Source: Nocardia sp. XZ_19_385
GTDB lineage: Bacteria > Actinomycetota > Actinomycetes > Mycobacteriales > Mycobacteriaceae
Assembly (NCBI RefSeq): GCF_015355755.1
Contig: NZ_JACVEE010000001.1
Span: 930,001 to 994,000, forward strand
DNA: 64,000 bases
Reading direction: 5' to 3'
Shown: in pieces, positions 27,425 through 35,932 of the stretch
How the letters are laid out: each line of letters opens with the position of its first letter
Numbering within the stretch: the first letter of the stretch is position 1
The notes under the pieces: model-generated
Told to the model about the DNA's origin: nothing
The model's input: only the letters and a program-made list of their open reading frames with translations
Databases searched by the model: none
Translations under genes and position numbers: made by a program

Positions 27425-27784
27425 GTGGACGAAGTGGCAGGGGCCATCGCCGACCCGATCCGGCGGGAAATCCTGGAAATGCTCGACGGACAGCAACTGA
27501 CCGCGGGTGATATCGCAGCGCGATTCGAGATCAGCCGGCCCGCGATCAGCCGGCACCTGCGGGTGCTGCGCGAAAGCGGTCTGGTCCGCGCCGAACTCGT
27601 GGGCCGACAGCGGGTCTACGCCCTCGACACCGAACCGCTCGGCGAGCTCGCCGACTGGATCACGCGGTTCGGCCGCAACGCCTGGGAACGCCGCTTCGAC
27701 GCATTGGAAACCGAGGTCTACCGAACCCGGCGCGAACACCGCGCCGCGGCAGACCAGGAAACAGCAAGGGAGAACACAGCATGA
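27425..27784 (+). CDS. ArsR-family winged-helix repressor
   Basis: A 119-residue regulator: AIADPIRREILEMLDGQQLTAGDIAARFEISRPAISRHLRVLRESGLV is a classic ArsR helix-turn-helix, followed by the beta wing VGRQRVYALD. No metal-binding Cys/His cluster is seen, so it is not an obvious metal sensor. GTG was preferred to a TTG six bases earlier, because the palindrome overlaps the TTG. The stop overlaps the next start by four bases (ATGA), tying it to the SRPBCC gene; such ArsR/AHSA1 pairs are widespread. Confidence 0.9.
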   Translation: MDEVAGAIADPIRREILEMLDGQQLTAGDIAARFEISRPAISRHLRVLRESGLVRAELVGRQRVYALDTEPLGELADWITRFGRNAWERRFDALETEVYRTRREHRAAADQETARENTA

Positions 27785-28284
27785 CCACCCAACCCACCGG
27801 ACGTCTGCTCACCACCGACGCCGGGCGCGACCTGATCCTGACTCGAACCTATCGCGCACCGATCGCCGACGTCTGGGCGAGCCTGACCGAACCCGATCGC
27901 ACCGCCCGCTGGTACGGGCCATGGACGGGTGAAGCCGGGCCGGGCCGCAACATCAAGGTGCAGATGACTTTCGAAGAGGGGCAGCCCTGGATGGAAATGC
28001 ACATCGAGGCCTGCGAACCGCCGCACCGCCTGGAAGTCTCCGCGACCGACGAAGCCGGTTCTTGGCTGCTGGAAGTGCAGTTGACCCAGCAGAACGACAC
28101 CACCGAATTCCGCTTCATCCAGCACCTGACCACCGACCACCTGGGGATGGTGTCCCAGGTCGGGCCCGGCTGGGAGTACTACCTGGACATGTTCGGGGCG
28201 GCCCACACAGGTGCGAACCGCCCCGAATTCAGCGACTACTACCCCGCTTTCGCGGAGTACTACGAAAACCTGGCCAAAGGCTAG
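27781..28284 (+). CDS. SRPBCC (AHSA1-type) ligand-binding protein
   Basis: A 167-residue START/Bet v1-like fold: [31 protein letters not shown] is the usual first strand and helix, and [18 protein letters not shown] is in the last helix. The domain holds a hydrophobic ligand; a catalytic role is not evident. It is co-translated with the ArsR gene. Its stop overlaps the yebC stop on the other strand. Confidence 0.88.
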   Translation: MTTQPTGRLLTTDAGRDLILTRTYRAPIADVWASLTEPDRTARWYGPWTGEAGPGRNIKVQMTFEEGQPWMEMHIEACEPPHRLEVSATDEAGSWLLEVQLTQQNDTTEFRFIQHLTTDHLGMVSQVGPGWEYYLDMFGAAHTGANRPEFSDYYPAFAEYYENLAKG

Positions 28285-29033
28285 TCGTCGAGCTGGGCCA
28301 TGACCTCGTCGGAGATGTCGACGTTGGTGTAAACGTTCTGGACGTCGTCGCTGTCTTCCAGCGCGTCGACCAGCTTGAACACCTTGCGCGCGCCGTCGGC
28401 GTCCACCGCGACCGACACCGACGGCTGGAAGCCGGATTCGGCGGAGTCGTAGTCGATTCCGGCGGCCTGCAGCGCCTGGCGGACCGGGATCAGATCGCCC
28501 GGGTCGCTGATGACCTCCCAGGAATCGCCCAGGTCGTTGACCTCTTCGGCGCCCGCGTCGAGCACCGCCAGCAGCACGTCGTCCTCGGACAGGCCGTTCT
28601 TCTCCAGGGTGACCACACCCTTGCGCCCGAACAGGTAGGACACCGAACCCGGGTCGGCCATGTTGCCGCCGTTGCGGGTCATCGCGACCCGGACCTCGCC
28701 CGCGGCGCGGTTGCGGTTGTCGGTGAGGCACTCGATCAGGACGGCGACACCGTTGGGGCCGTAGCCCTCGTACATGATGGTCTGCCAGTCCGCGCCGCCG
28801 GCTTCTTCGCCGCCGCCGCGCTTGCGCGCGCGCTCGATGTTGTCGTTGGGAACCGACGACTTCTTCGCCTTCTGGATGGCGTCGAACAGCGTCGGGTTGC
28901 CGCCCGGGTCACTGCCACCAGTCCGGGCCGCCACCTCGATGTTCTTGATCAACTTGGCGAAGAGCTTGCCGCGCTTCGCGTCGATACCCGCCTTCTTGTG
29001 CTTGGTGGTGGCCCATTTGGAGTGGCCGCTCAT
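28281..29033 (-). CDS. YebC/PmpR-family protein
   Basis: A 250-residue YebC-family protein, full length. Seen: [47 protein letters not shown] and [22 protein letters not shown]. The family was named as a DNA-binding regulator; later work connects YebC members with translation of difficult (proline-rich) sequences. In mycobacteria it stands between pdxT and ruvC, as here, though separated by extra genes. Confidence 0.95.
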   Translation of the reverse strand: MSGHSKWATTKHKKAGIDAKRGKLFAKLIKNIEVAARTGGSDPGGNPTLFDAIQKAKKSSVPNDNIERARKRGGGEEAGGADWQTIMYEGYGPNGVAVLIECLTDNRNRAAGEVRVAMTRNGGNMADPGSVSYLFGRKGVVTLEKNGLSEDDVLLAVLDAGAEEVNDLGDSWEVISDPGDLIPVRQALQAAGIDYDSAESGFQPSVSVAVDADGARKVFKLVDALEDSDDVQNVYTNVDISDEVMAQLDD

Positions 29034-29117
29034 GCCCTACTTCCTTCAGGTCGATTGCGCGTGCTGGAAACTTCACCAGCCTACTCGGCCGGTCACGCAA
29101 CCTTTCCGAGGGCACGA

Positions 29118-29951
29118 TCAGAGCGTGATTCCGTAGGACTCGTCGAAGAACGCGCCCGCGATGTAGGCAGGCGTCGCATAGGCGAAGCCGTTGTCACCCC
29201 ACGCGGTGCCCCAGCTGTTGCGCAGGATGAAGCGGCCGTTGGCCTGATAGCCGACGACGGCGACCGCGTGCCCGCCACGGACGGTGCCGGGAACGAATTC
29301 CTCGAGGACGCCGCCGTTGGCGGTGGCGTTGTCCCAGGTTCGGTCCACGCCGAAGCCGACCAGGATCGGGCCGTGGTTGGCGAGCCAGGCCTTCCAGTTG
29401 TCCAGGTTCTTGCGCAGATTGAAGTAGGAGGCCACCCGATGCTGCGCGGCGTGCGCCCAGAACACGTTCTCCGCACCGGTGTACATCTTGGTGACGATGT
29501 GGAACGGCAGCAGGTCCTCGTGGACCGCACCGTATTTGCGCGTCACCTCGACAGCGGCCTTCAACGAGGTGCCGCCGCCTTCGATGAAGGTTTCCGGCCG
29601 CTGATCGAACTCGTCGGTCTCCTTCGAGCTCATCCAGATGAAGCGCGGCGAGATCCGATCGGTCTTGTCGATCCGGTTCGCAGTGACCAGGTGATAGCGC
29701 ATCAGCCCGTCACCCGTCGCCCACCCGACGCAGGAACCGGTGTCCTCCTGATCGCCGATGGTCCACCAGTCGCGGCGCAGGTCCACCGACTGCGGAAGCG
29801 CGGCCACCGCGCCCAGCGTGCCGACTGCGACCGCGTCACCGAAAGTCCAGTCCCGCCCGGTCTCGCGGGAGGGAACCAGATTGCACACCCGATCTTCGGT
29901 CGGGACAGATTCCGCCGACTCAGCGCCCAGCGGGTATTCGTGATTCGTCAT
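29118..29951 (-). CDS. papain-like (C1) cysteine peptidase, no signal peptide
   Basis: A 277-residue C1-family peptidase. Catalytic Cys in DQEDTGSCVGWATGDG (with the oxyanion Gln), His in RGGHAVAVVGY and Asn in LRNSWGTAWGDNGFAY, all in order. There is no signal sequence and the N-terminal 70 residues are too short for a normal propeptide, so it appears cytosolic. The ATG after AAGGAC was chosen. Bacterial C1 enzymes are uncommon in this lineage. Substrate and partner are unknown; it stands alone between yebC and pdxT. Confidence 0.88.
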   Translation of the reverse strand: MTNHEYPLGAESAESVPTEDRVCNLVPSRETGRDWTFGDAVAVGTLGAVAALPQSVDLRRDWWTIGDQEDTGSCVGWATGDGLMRYHLVTANRIDKTDRISPRFIWMSSKETDEFDQRPETFIEGGGTSLKAAVEVTRKYGAVHEDLLPFHIVTKMYTGAENVFWAHAAQHRVASYFNLRKNLDNWKAWLANHGPILVGFGVDRTWDNATANGGVLEEFVPGTVRGGHAVAVVGYQANGRFILRNSWGTAWGDNGFAYATPAYIAGAFFDESYGITL

Positions 29952-30107
29952 GATCGTGCGTCCTTCATCCAGTGGTGCAACACCACTCCGGGACGATTCG
30001 GCTGCCCGGATCACACCATCGTCGCGCCGATCCCGCCCGGAATCGCGAGTACCGAATACTCGATCCGAAGCGGTGATCAGCGCGTTCGGTACGCGATCGG
30101 GCCTCGA

Positions 30108-30755
30108 CTACGCAGCCGCGCGGACCATGTCGACGAACAAGTCGTGCACGCGCAGATCACCGGTGACCTCCGGATGGAACGAGGTCGCCAGGACATTGCC
30201 CTGCCGGGCCGCCACGATGCGCCCGGCGAACGGGCCGCTCGGGACCGTGGCCAGGACCTCGACGCCCGCGCCCGCACGCTCCACCCAGGGGGCGCGGATG
30301 AAGACGGCGCGAATCGGAGTGTCGAGACCGGTGAAGTCGAGATCGGTTTCGAAGGAATCGACCTGGCGGCCGAAAGCGTTGCGGCGCACCGTCATATCGA
30401 TGCCCGAGAGGTGCTGGGCGTCGGGGCGGGTGTCGAGAACTTCGGAGGCGAGCAGGATCATGCCCGCGCAGGAACCGAAGGCGGGCATGCCGTCGCGCAG
30501 GCGGGCGCGCAGCGGTTCGAGCAGTTCGAAAGCCTCGAGCAGCTTGCTGATGGTGGTGGACTCGCCGCCGGGAAGGACCAGCGCGTCGACCGAGTCGAGT
30601 TCGGAGCGCCGGCGGACGCTGACCGGTTCCGCGCCGGCGTGGGCCAAGGCGGCGAAATGCTCGCGAACATCGCCCTGCAAAGCAAGGACGCCGACCCTGG
30701 GCGTGCTCGTCCTCTGCCGCGAATCCCGCGCGGTGATCACCGACTGCTCAACCAT
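30108..30755 (-). CDS. pdxT: pyridoxal 5'-phosphate synthase glutaminase subunit
   Basis: A 215-residue glutaminase that supplies ammonia to PdxS for vitamin B6 synthesis. Seen: [24 protein letters not shown], the nucleophile Cys in [10 protein letters not shown], and the His/Glu pair in SFHPEVTGD. The ATG lies 46 nt after the tesB stop; a longer in-frame start overlapping tesB is possible. The partner pdxS is about 10 kb upstream in this window rather than two genes away. Confidence 0.95.
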   Translation of the reverse strand: MVEQSVITARDSRQRTSTPRVGVLALQGDVREHFAALAHAGAEPVSVRRRSELDSVDALVLPGGESTTISKLLEAFELLEPLRARLRDGMPAFGSCAGMILLASEVLDTRPDAQHLSGIDMTVRRNAFGRQVDSFETDLDFTGLDTPIRAVFIRAPWVERAGAGVEVLATVPSGPFAGRIVAARQGNVLATSFHPEVTGDLRVHDLFVDMVRAAA

Positions 30756-30801
30756 GCCTCGAAGGATACGGCGAGCAGCACTGTGCGCCCGCTCACGGTG
30801 A

Positions 30802-31623
30802 TCAGCCCTCACGCAGTGTGCGGATCAAACCTTCCTGGACGACGGCGGCGACCAACTCGCCCTGGCGGTTGAAGATCTTGCCGCCGGTCAGGGCCCGGCC
30901 GAAACCGGCGGACGGTGAGGACTGGTCGTAGAGCAGCCAGTCGTCGGCGCGGAAGGGGCGCAGGAACCACATCGCGTGGTCGAGCGAGGCGTTCTGGGTT
31001 TCCTCGTCCGGATGGATGACCTTGGAGGAACCGAGCAACGTCATATCGCTCATGTAGGCGAGAGTGCAGACGTGGAACAGCGGATCGTCGGGCAGCGGAT
31101 GGCGGTAGCGGAACCAGACCTGCTGCTGGGAGACGACGCCGTCGCGGCGGGACACCTCGCCGTGCGGGACCGGGCGGATGTCCCAGTGCTCCCATTCGCG
31201 CATGGCCCACAGGCGTTCCGGGCTCATCGTGGTCTTGGCGTCGGGCAGGCCCTCGGGCTCGGAGACCGGCGGCATCACGTCTTGGTGTTCGGGGCCCTGA
31301 TCGCCGGAGTGGAAGGAGGCGGACATGGTGAAGATCGCCTTGCCGTCCTGCACGCCGGTGACCCGCCGCGTGCAGAACGAACGCCCGTCGCGGATCCGGT
31401 CCACCATGTAGACAGTCCGCTGCTCGGGGTTGCCGGGGCGCAGGAAATACCCGTGCAGAGAGTGCACCTGGAACTGCGGATCGACCGTGCGCACCGCCGA
31501 CACCAGCGCCTGCCCCGCCACCTGTCCACCGAATGTGCGCGGCAACTGGGTCTTGGTGGATGCCCCGCGGAAGATGTCGCGTTCCAGCCGCTCGATCTCC
31601 AGCGCCTCTTCGATCGTCGCCAT
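30802..31623 (-). CDS. tesB: acyl-CoA thioesterase II
   Basis: A 273-residue double-hotdog enzyme that hydrolyses acyl-CoA. Seen: [60 protein letters not shown] and, in the second half, [23 protein letters not shown] with the catalytic Asp/Gln region. The ATG was used; an upstream GTG nine bases earlier is in frame. It is the gene before pdxT, as in mycobacteria. Confidence 0.94.
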   Translation of the reverse strand: MATIEEALEIERLERDIFRGASTKTQLPRTFGGQVAGQALVSAVRTVDPQFQVHSLHGYFLRPGNPEQRTVYMVDRIRDGRSFCTRRVTGVQDGKAIFTMSASFHSGDQGPEHQDVMPPVSEPEGLPDAKTTMSPERLWAMREWEHWDIRPVPHGEVSRRDGVVSQQQVWFRYRHPLPDDPLFHVCTLAYMSDMTLLGSSKVIHPDEETQNASLDHAMWFLRPFRADDWLLYDQSSPSAGFGRALTGGKIFNRQGELVAAVVQEGLIRTLREG

Positions 31624-31762
31624 GCGCGCCACATTATCCGGCCGGGTTACGTCACATTTGCCCGACTGCCCGCTGCCGCGATCGGCGACACGCGTGGCTG
31701 CCGGTTACGGACAACTCGGGCAAACGGGTGACACCCTGTCGCGTGTGATCGAGTCGCTGACG

Positions 31763-32116
31763 ATGGCTGCCATCAACACCGTCTCCGAGATGGTGAACTC
31801 GTATGCCACCGAAACCGCGGGTGTCGACCTACCCCCGCTGACCTGGATGTGGGACTGCTGCGCTCGGTTCGCCGACGGCGCGGAGGCCGAGTTCTGCGGC
31901 GCCTGCCACCCCGATCTACCTGCCCTGGAAGCGAATTCCCAGGTGATGGCCTGGGCGCGCGCCCTGCAGTTGCAGGATGCCAGCACCGCGCGTGACGTCG
32001 CCGACGGCCGGCGCGCCTTCACCGGAACCCTCGGCGAGTCCCGCATCCGGCTGACCGCCATCGTCGAATCCACCACTCCGGCAACCGAAACCCAGCCGCT
32101 GATCATCCTGGCCTAG
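31763..32116 (+). CDS. small cysteine-rich protein of unknown function
   Basis: A 117-residue soluble protein not matched to a family. Near residues 30-50 it has WDCCARFADGAEAEFCGACH, a CC-x11-CxxCH cluster that could hold zinc or another cofactor. CxxCH is also the heme c motif, but no export signal is seen. The second half looks like a mixed strand/helix domain. The start is uncertain: the ATG has GAG nine bases upstream, and a GTG 18 nt earlier is also in frame. Confidence 0.55.
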   Translation: MAAINTVSEMVNSYATETAGVDLPPLTWMWDCCARFADGAEAEFCGACHPDLPALEANSQVMAWARALQLQDASTARDVADGRRAFTGTLGESRIRLTAIVESTTPATETQPLIILA

Positions 32117-32143
32117 GGCCCGGTATCGGAGTACAACGGGAGC

Positions 32144-32965
32144 ATGACCGAGCCTGGGTCCGCACCATCCTTCCGCTCTGATCAGCCGGGCGACAGCGCC
32201 CAGCACGCACTGCTCGTCAGCATTCTTGATGCGCAATCCGAATTGCCGGGCGTGCGGCGGCTGCGACGCTGGACCCTGGCGGCCTTGGCCGTGCGGCCGG
32301 GTGATCGGGCGCTCGACATCGGGTCCGGGACGGGTTCCGAAGTAGTGGCGTTGGCCGAAGCGACCGGCCCCACCGGTGCGGCCACCGGCGTCGACCCGAA
32401 CCCCGCCATGCTGGTGGAGGCCGAGGCGCGAGCCGCGGCGCTCGGCGTCCCGGCCGAGTTCGTGAAAGGCGACGCCTACGACCTGCCCTTCCCCGACGGC
32501 AGTATCGACGCGGTGCGCTGCGAGCGGGTCTACCAGCACCTCGACGACCCCGCCCGCGCGACCGCGGAGATCGCCCGCGTGCTGCGCCCGGGCGGCCGCG
32601 TCGTCCTCGTCGACAGCGATTGGTCCACCAGCATCATTCATCCCGGCGACCCCGAAGTGGTTCGCGCCTTGAGCGATTCGTGGCTCAGCCAGACCACCAA
32701 CCGCAACTCCGGCCGCCATCTGCGCGGGCTGCTCACCGCCGTGGGGCTGGTCGTCGACGACATCGGCGCCGACGCCGTCATCTGGGATCCCGGCGTCATC
32801 GACACCATGTTCCGGGCCGGCACCGACCTGTCGGTAGCCGCCGGCGTCATCACCGCCGCACAAGGCGACGAACTGATCGCGGACCTCCATCATGGCGTGG
32901 AAATCGGCGACTACCACTTCTCGGTGACCATGTTCGCGGTGCTCGCGCACCGTCCGAACCTGTGA
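32144..32965 (+). CDS. SAM-dependent methyltransferase, class I
   Basis: A 273-residue methyltransferase. Motif I is RALDIGSGTGSEVVALAEA, followed by ATGVDPNPAMLVEA, FVKGDAYDLPFPDGSIDAVRC, LDDPARATAEIARVLRPGGRVVLVD. This matches the type-11/UbiE-like small-molecule group. The C-terminal third probably binds the substrate, which is unknown. It is 27 nt after the small Cys-rich gene on the same strand, and converges on a lipoprotein gene. Confidence 0.9.
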   Translation: MTEPGSAPSFRSDQPGDSAQHALLVSILDAQSELPGVRRLRRWTLAALAVRPGDRALDIGSGTGSEVVALAEATGPTGAATGVDPNPAMLVEAEARAAALGVPAEFVKGDAYDLPFPDGSIDAVRCERVYQHLDDPARATAEIARVLRPGGRVVLVDSDWSTSIIHPGDPEVVRALSDSWLSQTTNRNSGRHLRGLLTAVGLVVDDIGADAVIWDPGVIDTMFRAGTDLSVAAGVITAAQGDELIADLHHGVEIGDYHFSVTMFAVLAHRPNL

Positions 32966-32974
32966 CGCTGCTGA

Positions 32975-33478
32975 TCAGGCGGGGCAGGCGGTGGAAGGCT
33001 GGTTGGCCAGCTGGAGCATCTGGCAGACCCAGGTCTTCTGCACCTTCCAGTGGCCGTTCTCGGCGACGAAGGGCACGTCGACGATATTTTCCTGGCCGTT
33101 GAGCGTCAGCTTCGCCTTGGCGTTCACGGTGTCGCCGAAGGCGGTGACGTCGGTGATCTCGATGCTGGCGTTGGTGCTCTTGTAGGCCTCGGCGAGGCGG
33201 GTCGGGAGTTCCGGATCCGCTTCGGCGCCCTGGATCCACTCCAGCTTCTCCGAGTTCGGCACGCTCGGATCGAGGGCCCTCTGGAGTTGGGCGTTCAACT
33301 CGGCGGCGGTCGGGACCGCGGGAAGGTTCGCGGCACTCGTGGCCGGGGCGCTGGTGCTGGTGGTTGTGCGCGTCGGCTTCGAGTCCGGCTTGTCGTCACT
33401 GCCGCAGGCGGTGAGGCCGAGCGCGGCCACGAGAGCCAGGCCGGCGATGGCGATACGTCCGGTGTTGCGAAGCTTCAA
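32975..33478 (-). CDS. low-molecular-weight (MTB12-like) lipoprotein
   Basis: A 167-residue lipoprotein: signal peptide with lipobox LTAC (Cys near residue 25), a Thr/Ser/Pro-rich linker, then a domain with PTAAELNAQLQRALDPSVP, VPFVAENGHWKVQKTWVCQML resembling mycobacterial MTB12/CFP-2. Two later Cys could form a disulphide. Extracytoplasmic; function unknown. Confidence 0.85.
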   Translation of the reverse strand: MKLRNTGRIAIAGLALVAALGLTACGSDDKPDSKPTRTTTSTSAPATSAANLPAVPTAAELNAQLQRALDPSVPNSEKLEWIQGAEADPELPTRLAEAYKSTNASIEITDVTAFGDTVNAKAKLTLNGQENIVDVPFVAENGHWKVQKTWVCQMLQLANQPSTACPA

Positions 33479-33587
33479 GTGCTCGTCCTTTGTTCGGTCA
33501 GCGTCGAATCATGAAGCTATCCAGCCGCTCTGTGGGAAGACTAAGACAGCTGTGAGCCGGGTCGAAGAGTTCGAGCATGATGGTCCG

Positions 33588-34202
33588 GTGCCCGAGTTCA
33601 CCGCTATCACCCCGCCTGCCTTGGCCGATCTGATCGCCGCGCGGGCGGCGGACTTGCCGGGGCACGCGGTGGTCGCGATCGACGGGGCCGACGCCGCGGA
33701 CCCGATCGCCCTTGCCCAGCAGGTAGCCGAGCGCCTCCGCACGGCCGGCCGGCCCGCCGACGCGGTGTCGTTGCACGAATTCGTACGCCCGGCCTCGCTG
33801 CGCCTGGAATACGAACCGACCGACGAGTTCACCTATCGCACCGCCTGGTTCGACTACGACGGGGTGAATCGGGAAGTGCTGGTGGCACTTCGGCAACACG
33901 GCCGCTGGTTGCCCGCCCTGTGGGACGAGCGGACCGATCGCTCGGCGCGAGCCCGGATCCGCACCGCCGCCCCAGATACCGTGCTGCTGCTGGCGGGGCC
34001 GATGCTGCTCGGCCGGAATCTCGACTTCGACCTCACTGTCACGCTGCGCATGTCGGAGGGCGCGCTGCGGCGGCGCACCGACCCTGCCGAACTGTTCACC
34101 GTCGAGGCATTGCTCGCGTACCAAAAGACGCACCATATCGAGCCCGACATCCTGGTCGCCTGGGATCACCCGGATCGGCCGGCGGTGCGCGCCACGGCCT
34201 AG
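33588..34202 (+). CDS. uridine-kinase-like protein lacking a P-loop
   Basis: A 204-residue protein resembling actinobacterial proteins labelled uridine kinase. VVAIDGADAADPIALAQQV stands where VAIDGxSGAGKST should be, so the GK[ST] triplet is absent. Later parts match the fold: EFVRPASLRLEYEPTDEFTYRTAWFDYDGVNREVLV and TVLLLAGPMLLGRN, LDFDLTVTLRMSEGALRRR. Phosphoryl transfer from ATP is doubtful. The GTG was chosen; a GTG 36 nt upstream is an alternative. Confidence 0.72.
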   Translation: MPEFTAITPPALADLIAARAADLPGHAVVAIDGADAADPIALAQQVAERLRTAGRPADAVSLHEFVRPASLRLEYEPTDEFTYRTAWFDYDGVNREVLVALRQHGRWLPALWDERTDRSARARIRTAAPDTVLLLAGPMLLGRNLDFDLTVTLRMSEGALRRRTDPAELFTVEALLAYQKTHHIEPDILVAWDHPDRPAVRATA

Positions 34203-34203
34203 C

Positions 34204-34605
34204 TCACATCGGAAACTGACTGATGCGCGTGTTCTGGAAGGTCGTGAACAACCAGGTTCCGTTGGCCCGCGCCGCGACCCGCGTCTGCACGGACCGCGCC
34301 TCAGGCGGGGCAGGCTCGCCGGGTGGCATCGGCTTGTCGCCCACCGTGACGAGGACCGCGATATCGGGTGCCGGGAATCGGATGGTGCACGTGTCGGGTT
34401 CGGCCATGTGGGTGCCTTTCATGAACCCGTCGAAGCCCTCCTGCATGACGGTGGCGAGTTCGGTACGGCCGCGGACGAATTCACCGATCACCGAAACGAA
34501 GTCGGCGTCCGTTGTGAACGTGGCGGCGAAGGCCGCGCCGTCACCGGCGGCCCAGGCGTCCATCTGGGCACGGAGCAAGTCGAGGACGGCGGTTTCGTCG
34601 GTCAT
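34204..34605 (-). CDS. SnoaL/NTF2-like protein (SgcJ/EcaC type)
   Basis: A 133-residue NTF2-fold protein. Seen: VLDLLRAQMDAWAAGDGAAFAATFTTDADFVSVIGEFVRGR, typical of the SgcJ/EcaC subgroup. No catalytic dyad can be assigned. It overlaps nothing and lies 4 nt after the membrane protein gene, in a two-gene operon that is divergent from an XRE regulator. Confidence 0.85.
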   Translation of the reverse strand: MTDETAVLDLLRAQMDAWAAGDGAAFAATFTTDADFVSVIGEFVRGRTELATVMQEGFDGFMKGTHMAEPDTCTIRFPAPDIAVLVTVGDKPMPPGEPAPPEARSVQTRVAARANGTWLFTTFQNTRISQFPM

Positions 34606-34609
34606 GGCG

Positions 34610-35011
34610 TCACCGGTTCCCGCGGCGCAAGCCCGCGTACTCGAGGGCGGCGAAGGTCGCGACGAACGCCGCTCCCGCGAGGAGGAAGGCGCTGCCCCAG
34701 GCTGTCAGCGGGATCAGATCGACGAAGGCGAGCTCCACCATGACCACCGCCGATACCGCGTTGACCGCCACCACGGTGCCCGCCAGGCGCACCGGGATCT
34801 CCCGGTATCCGGCGATGAGCAGCAAAGCCGACGCGCCGCCCAGCATCGCGACGCCGAAGGGCACCGACCAGGCGGTCGGCAAGCCGAGCGGTTCGCGCAA
34901 GGCCGGGGCCGTAGCCAGTAGGAACGCGCCGAAGGCGGCGGTGCTCCAGCCATCCACCCGCAGGGTTGTTCGTAAGCCGGGGCCGGTGTCGAGGGTCGTC
35001 GAGGTCGTCAT
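34610..35011 (-). CDS. four-helix membrane protein of unknown function
   Basis: A 133-residue protein with four hydrophobic helices (about 25-42, 48-66, 76-96, 100-124) and a short basic tail (GLRRGNR). No motif is recognised. It leads a two-gene operon with the SnoaL-like gene, and the region in front of it contains a palindrome shared with the divergent XRE gene. Confidence 0.75.
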   Translation of the reverse strand: MTTSTTLDTGPGLRTTLRVDGWSTAAFGAFLLATAPALREPLGLPTAWSVPFGVAMLGGASALLLIAGYREIPVRLAGTVVAVNAVSAVVMVELAFVDLIPLTAWGSAFLLAGAAFVATFAALEYAGLRRGNR

Positions 35012-35046
35012 GGCAGCGACGGTGCCACTCGCCGGTCATGTGCTCA

Positions 35047-35063
35047 ATGACCTCAGAGGTCAT
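35047..35063. promoter_or_regulatory. 17-bp palindrome between XRE gene and membrane protein gene
   Basis: ATGACCTC, one base, GAGGTCAT: a perfect 8-bp inverted repeat in the divergent promoter region, with a further GACCTC half-site some 20 nt on. It fits an XRE dimer site controlling both directions. Confidence 0.55.
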
Positions 35064-35098
35064 GGAGGCGCGGACCTCAGGCTCGCTAACCTGTCGGA

Positions 35099-35932
35099 GT
35101 GACGCCTTCGGTGCAGGAATCCCCGGTCGGCGCGCTGCTCCGGGAGTGGCGGCAGCGGCGGCGGTTGAGTCAGCTGGAGCTGGCCCTGGCCGCCGACAGC
35201 TCCGCGCGGCATCTGTCCTGCGTCGAGACGGGCAAGGCGCAGCCGAGCCGCGCGATGGTCTTGAAGCTCTGCGATGTGCTGGAAGTGCCGCTGCGGGAGC
35301 GCAATACGGTGCTGCTGGCGGGTGGGTTCGCCCCGGAGTACCGGGAACGCAGTCTCGATGACGAGGAGCTCTTCTCCGCGCGCACCGCGCTGGAGGCGAT
35401 GCTCGCCGCGCACGAGCCGTACCCGGCGGTGGTGGTGGACCGCTATTGGAACATCGTCACCACGAACCGCGCGATGGGCCTGTTCCAAGGCGAGATCGAC
35501 GAACAGCTGATGGAGCAGCCCAACATGTATCGCCTCGCCCTGCACCCGGGCAGCCCGGAGGGCACCACGTACATGGTCAACCACGGCCAGGTCCGAGAGT
35601 TCCTGCTGGAAAGACTGTTACGTCAGGTCCAAACCACCGGCGACCCGATCCTGCGCGACCTGTACGACGAGGTCTCCCGCTATCCGGTGCCACCCGGCGC
35701 GGAATCCGACCCCGAGGCTCCCACCCCGTTCGCGCTCCCGTTGCATATCTCCACCCCGATGGGTGAGCTACGAATGTTCAGCACCATGGTCACCTTCGGC
35801 GCACCCTCGGATGTCACGCTGTCGGAGCTGGCGATCGAGTTGTTCTATCCGCTGGACGAATTCACCGCGATCACGCTGGCCCGGCTCTTCGACCTCACCA
35901 CCGCCGATGCCGATGCCGAAATGTCCCTCTAG
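35099..35932 (+). CDS. XRE-family regulator with MmyB-like ligand domain
   Basis: A 277-residue regulator. The helix-turn-helix is in residues 11-65 (LREWRQRRRLSQLELALAAD, ARHLSCVETGKAQPSRAMVLKL). The C-terminal 180 residues match the MmyB-like PAS-fold ligand domain, with AVVVDRYWNIVTTNRAM and PNMYRLALHPG. Members are thought to bind fatty-acyl or other small ligands. The GTG start fits the family. Its 3' end overlaps the opposite-strand MHYT gene by 38 nt. Confidence 0.9.
   Translation: MTPSVQESPVGALLREWRQRRRLSQLELALAADSSARHLSCVETGKAQPSRAMVLKLCDVLEVPLRERNTVLLAGGFAPEYRERSLDDEELFSARTALEAMLAAHEPYPAVVVDRYWNIVTTNRAMGLFQGEIDEQLMEQPNMYRLALHPGSPEGTTYMVNHGQVREFLLERLLRQVQTTGDPILRDLYDEVSRYPVPPGAESDPEAPTPFALPLHISTPMGELRMFSTMVTFGAPSDVTLSELAIELFYPLDEFTAITLARLFDLTTADADAEMSL

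Noticed and set aside
28062..30872. A plus-strand open frame of about 936 codons
   Set aside because: It runs antisense across yebC, the papain-like protease and pdxT and is arginine/glycine/valine-rich without any domain. Long antisense frames are expected at this GC content.
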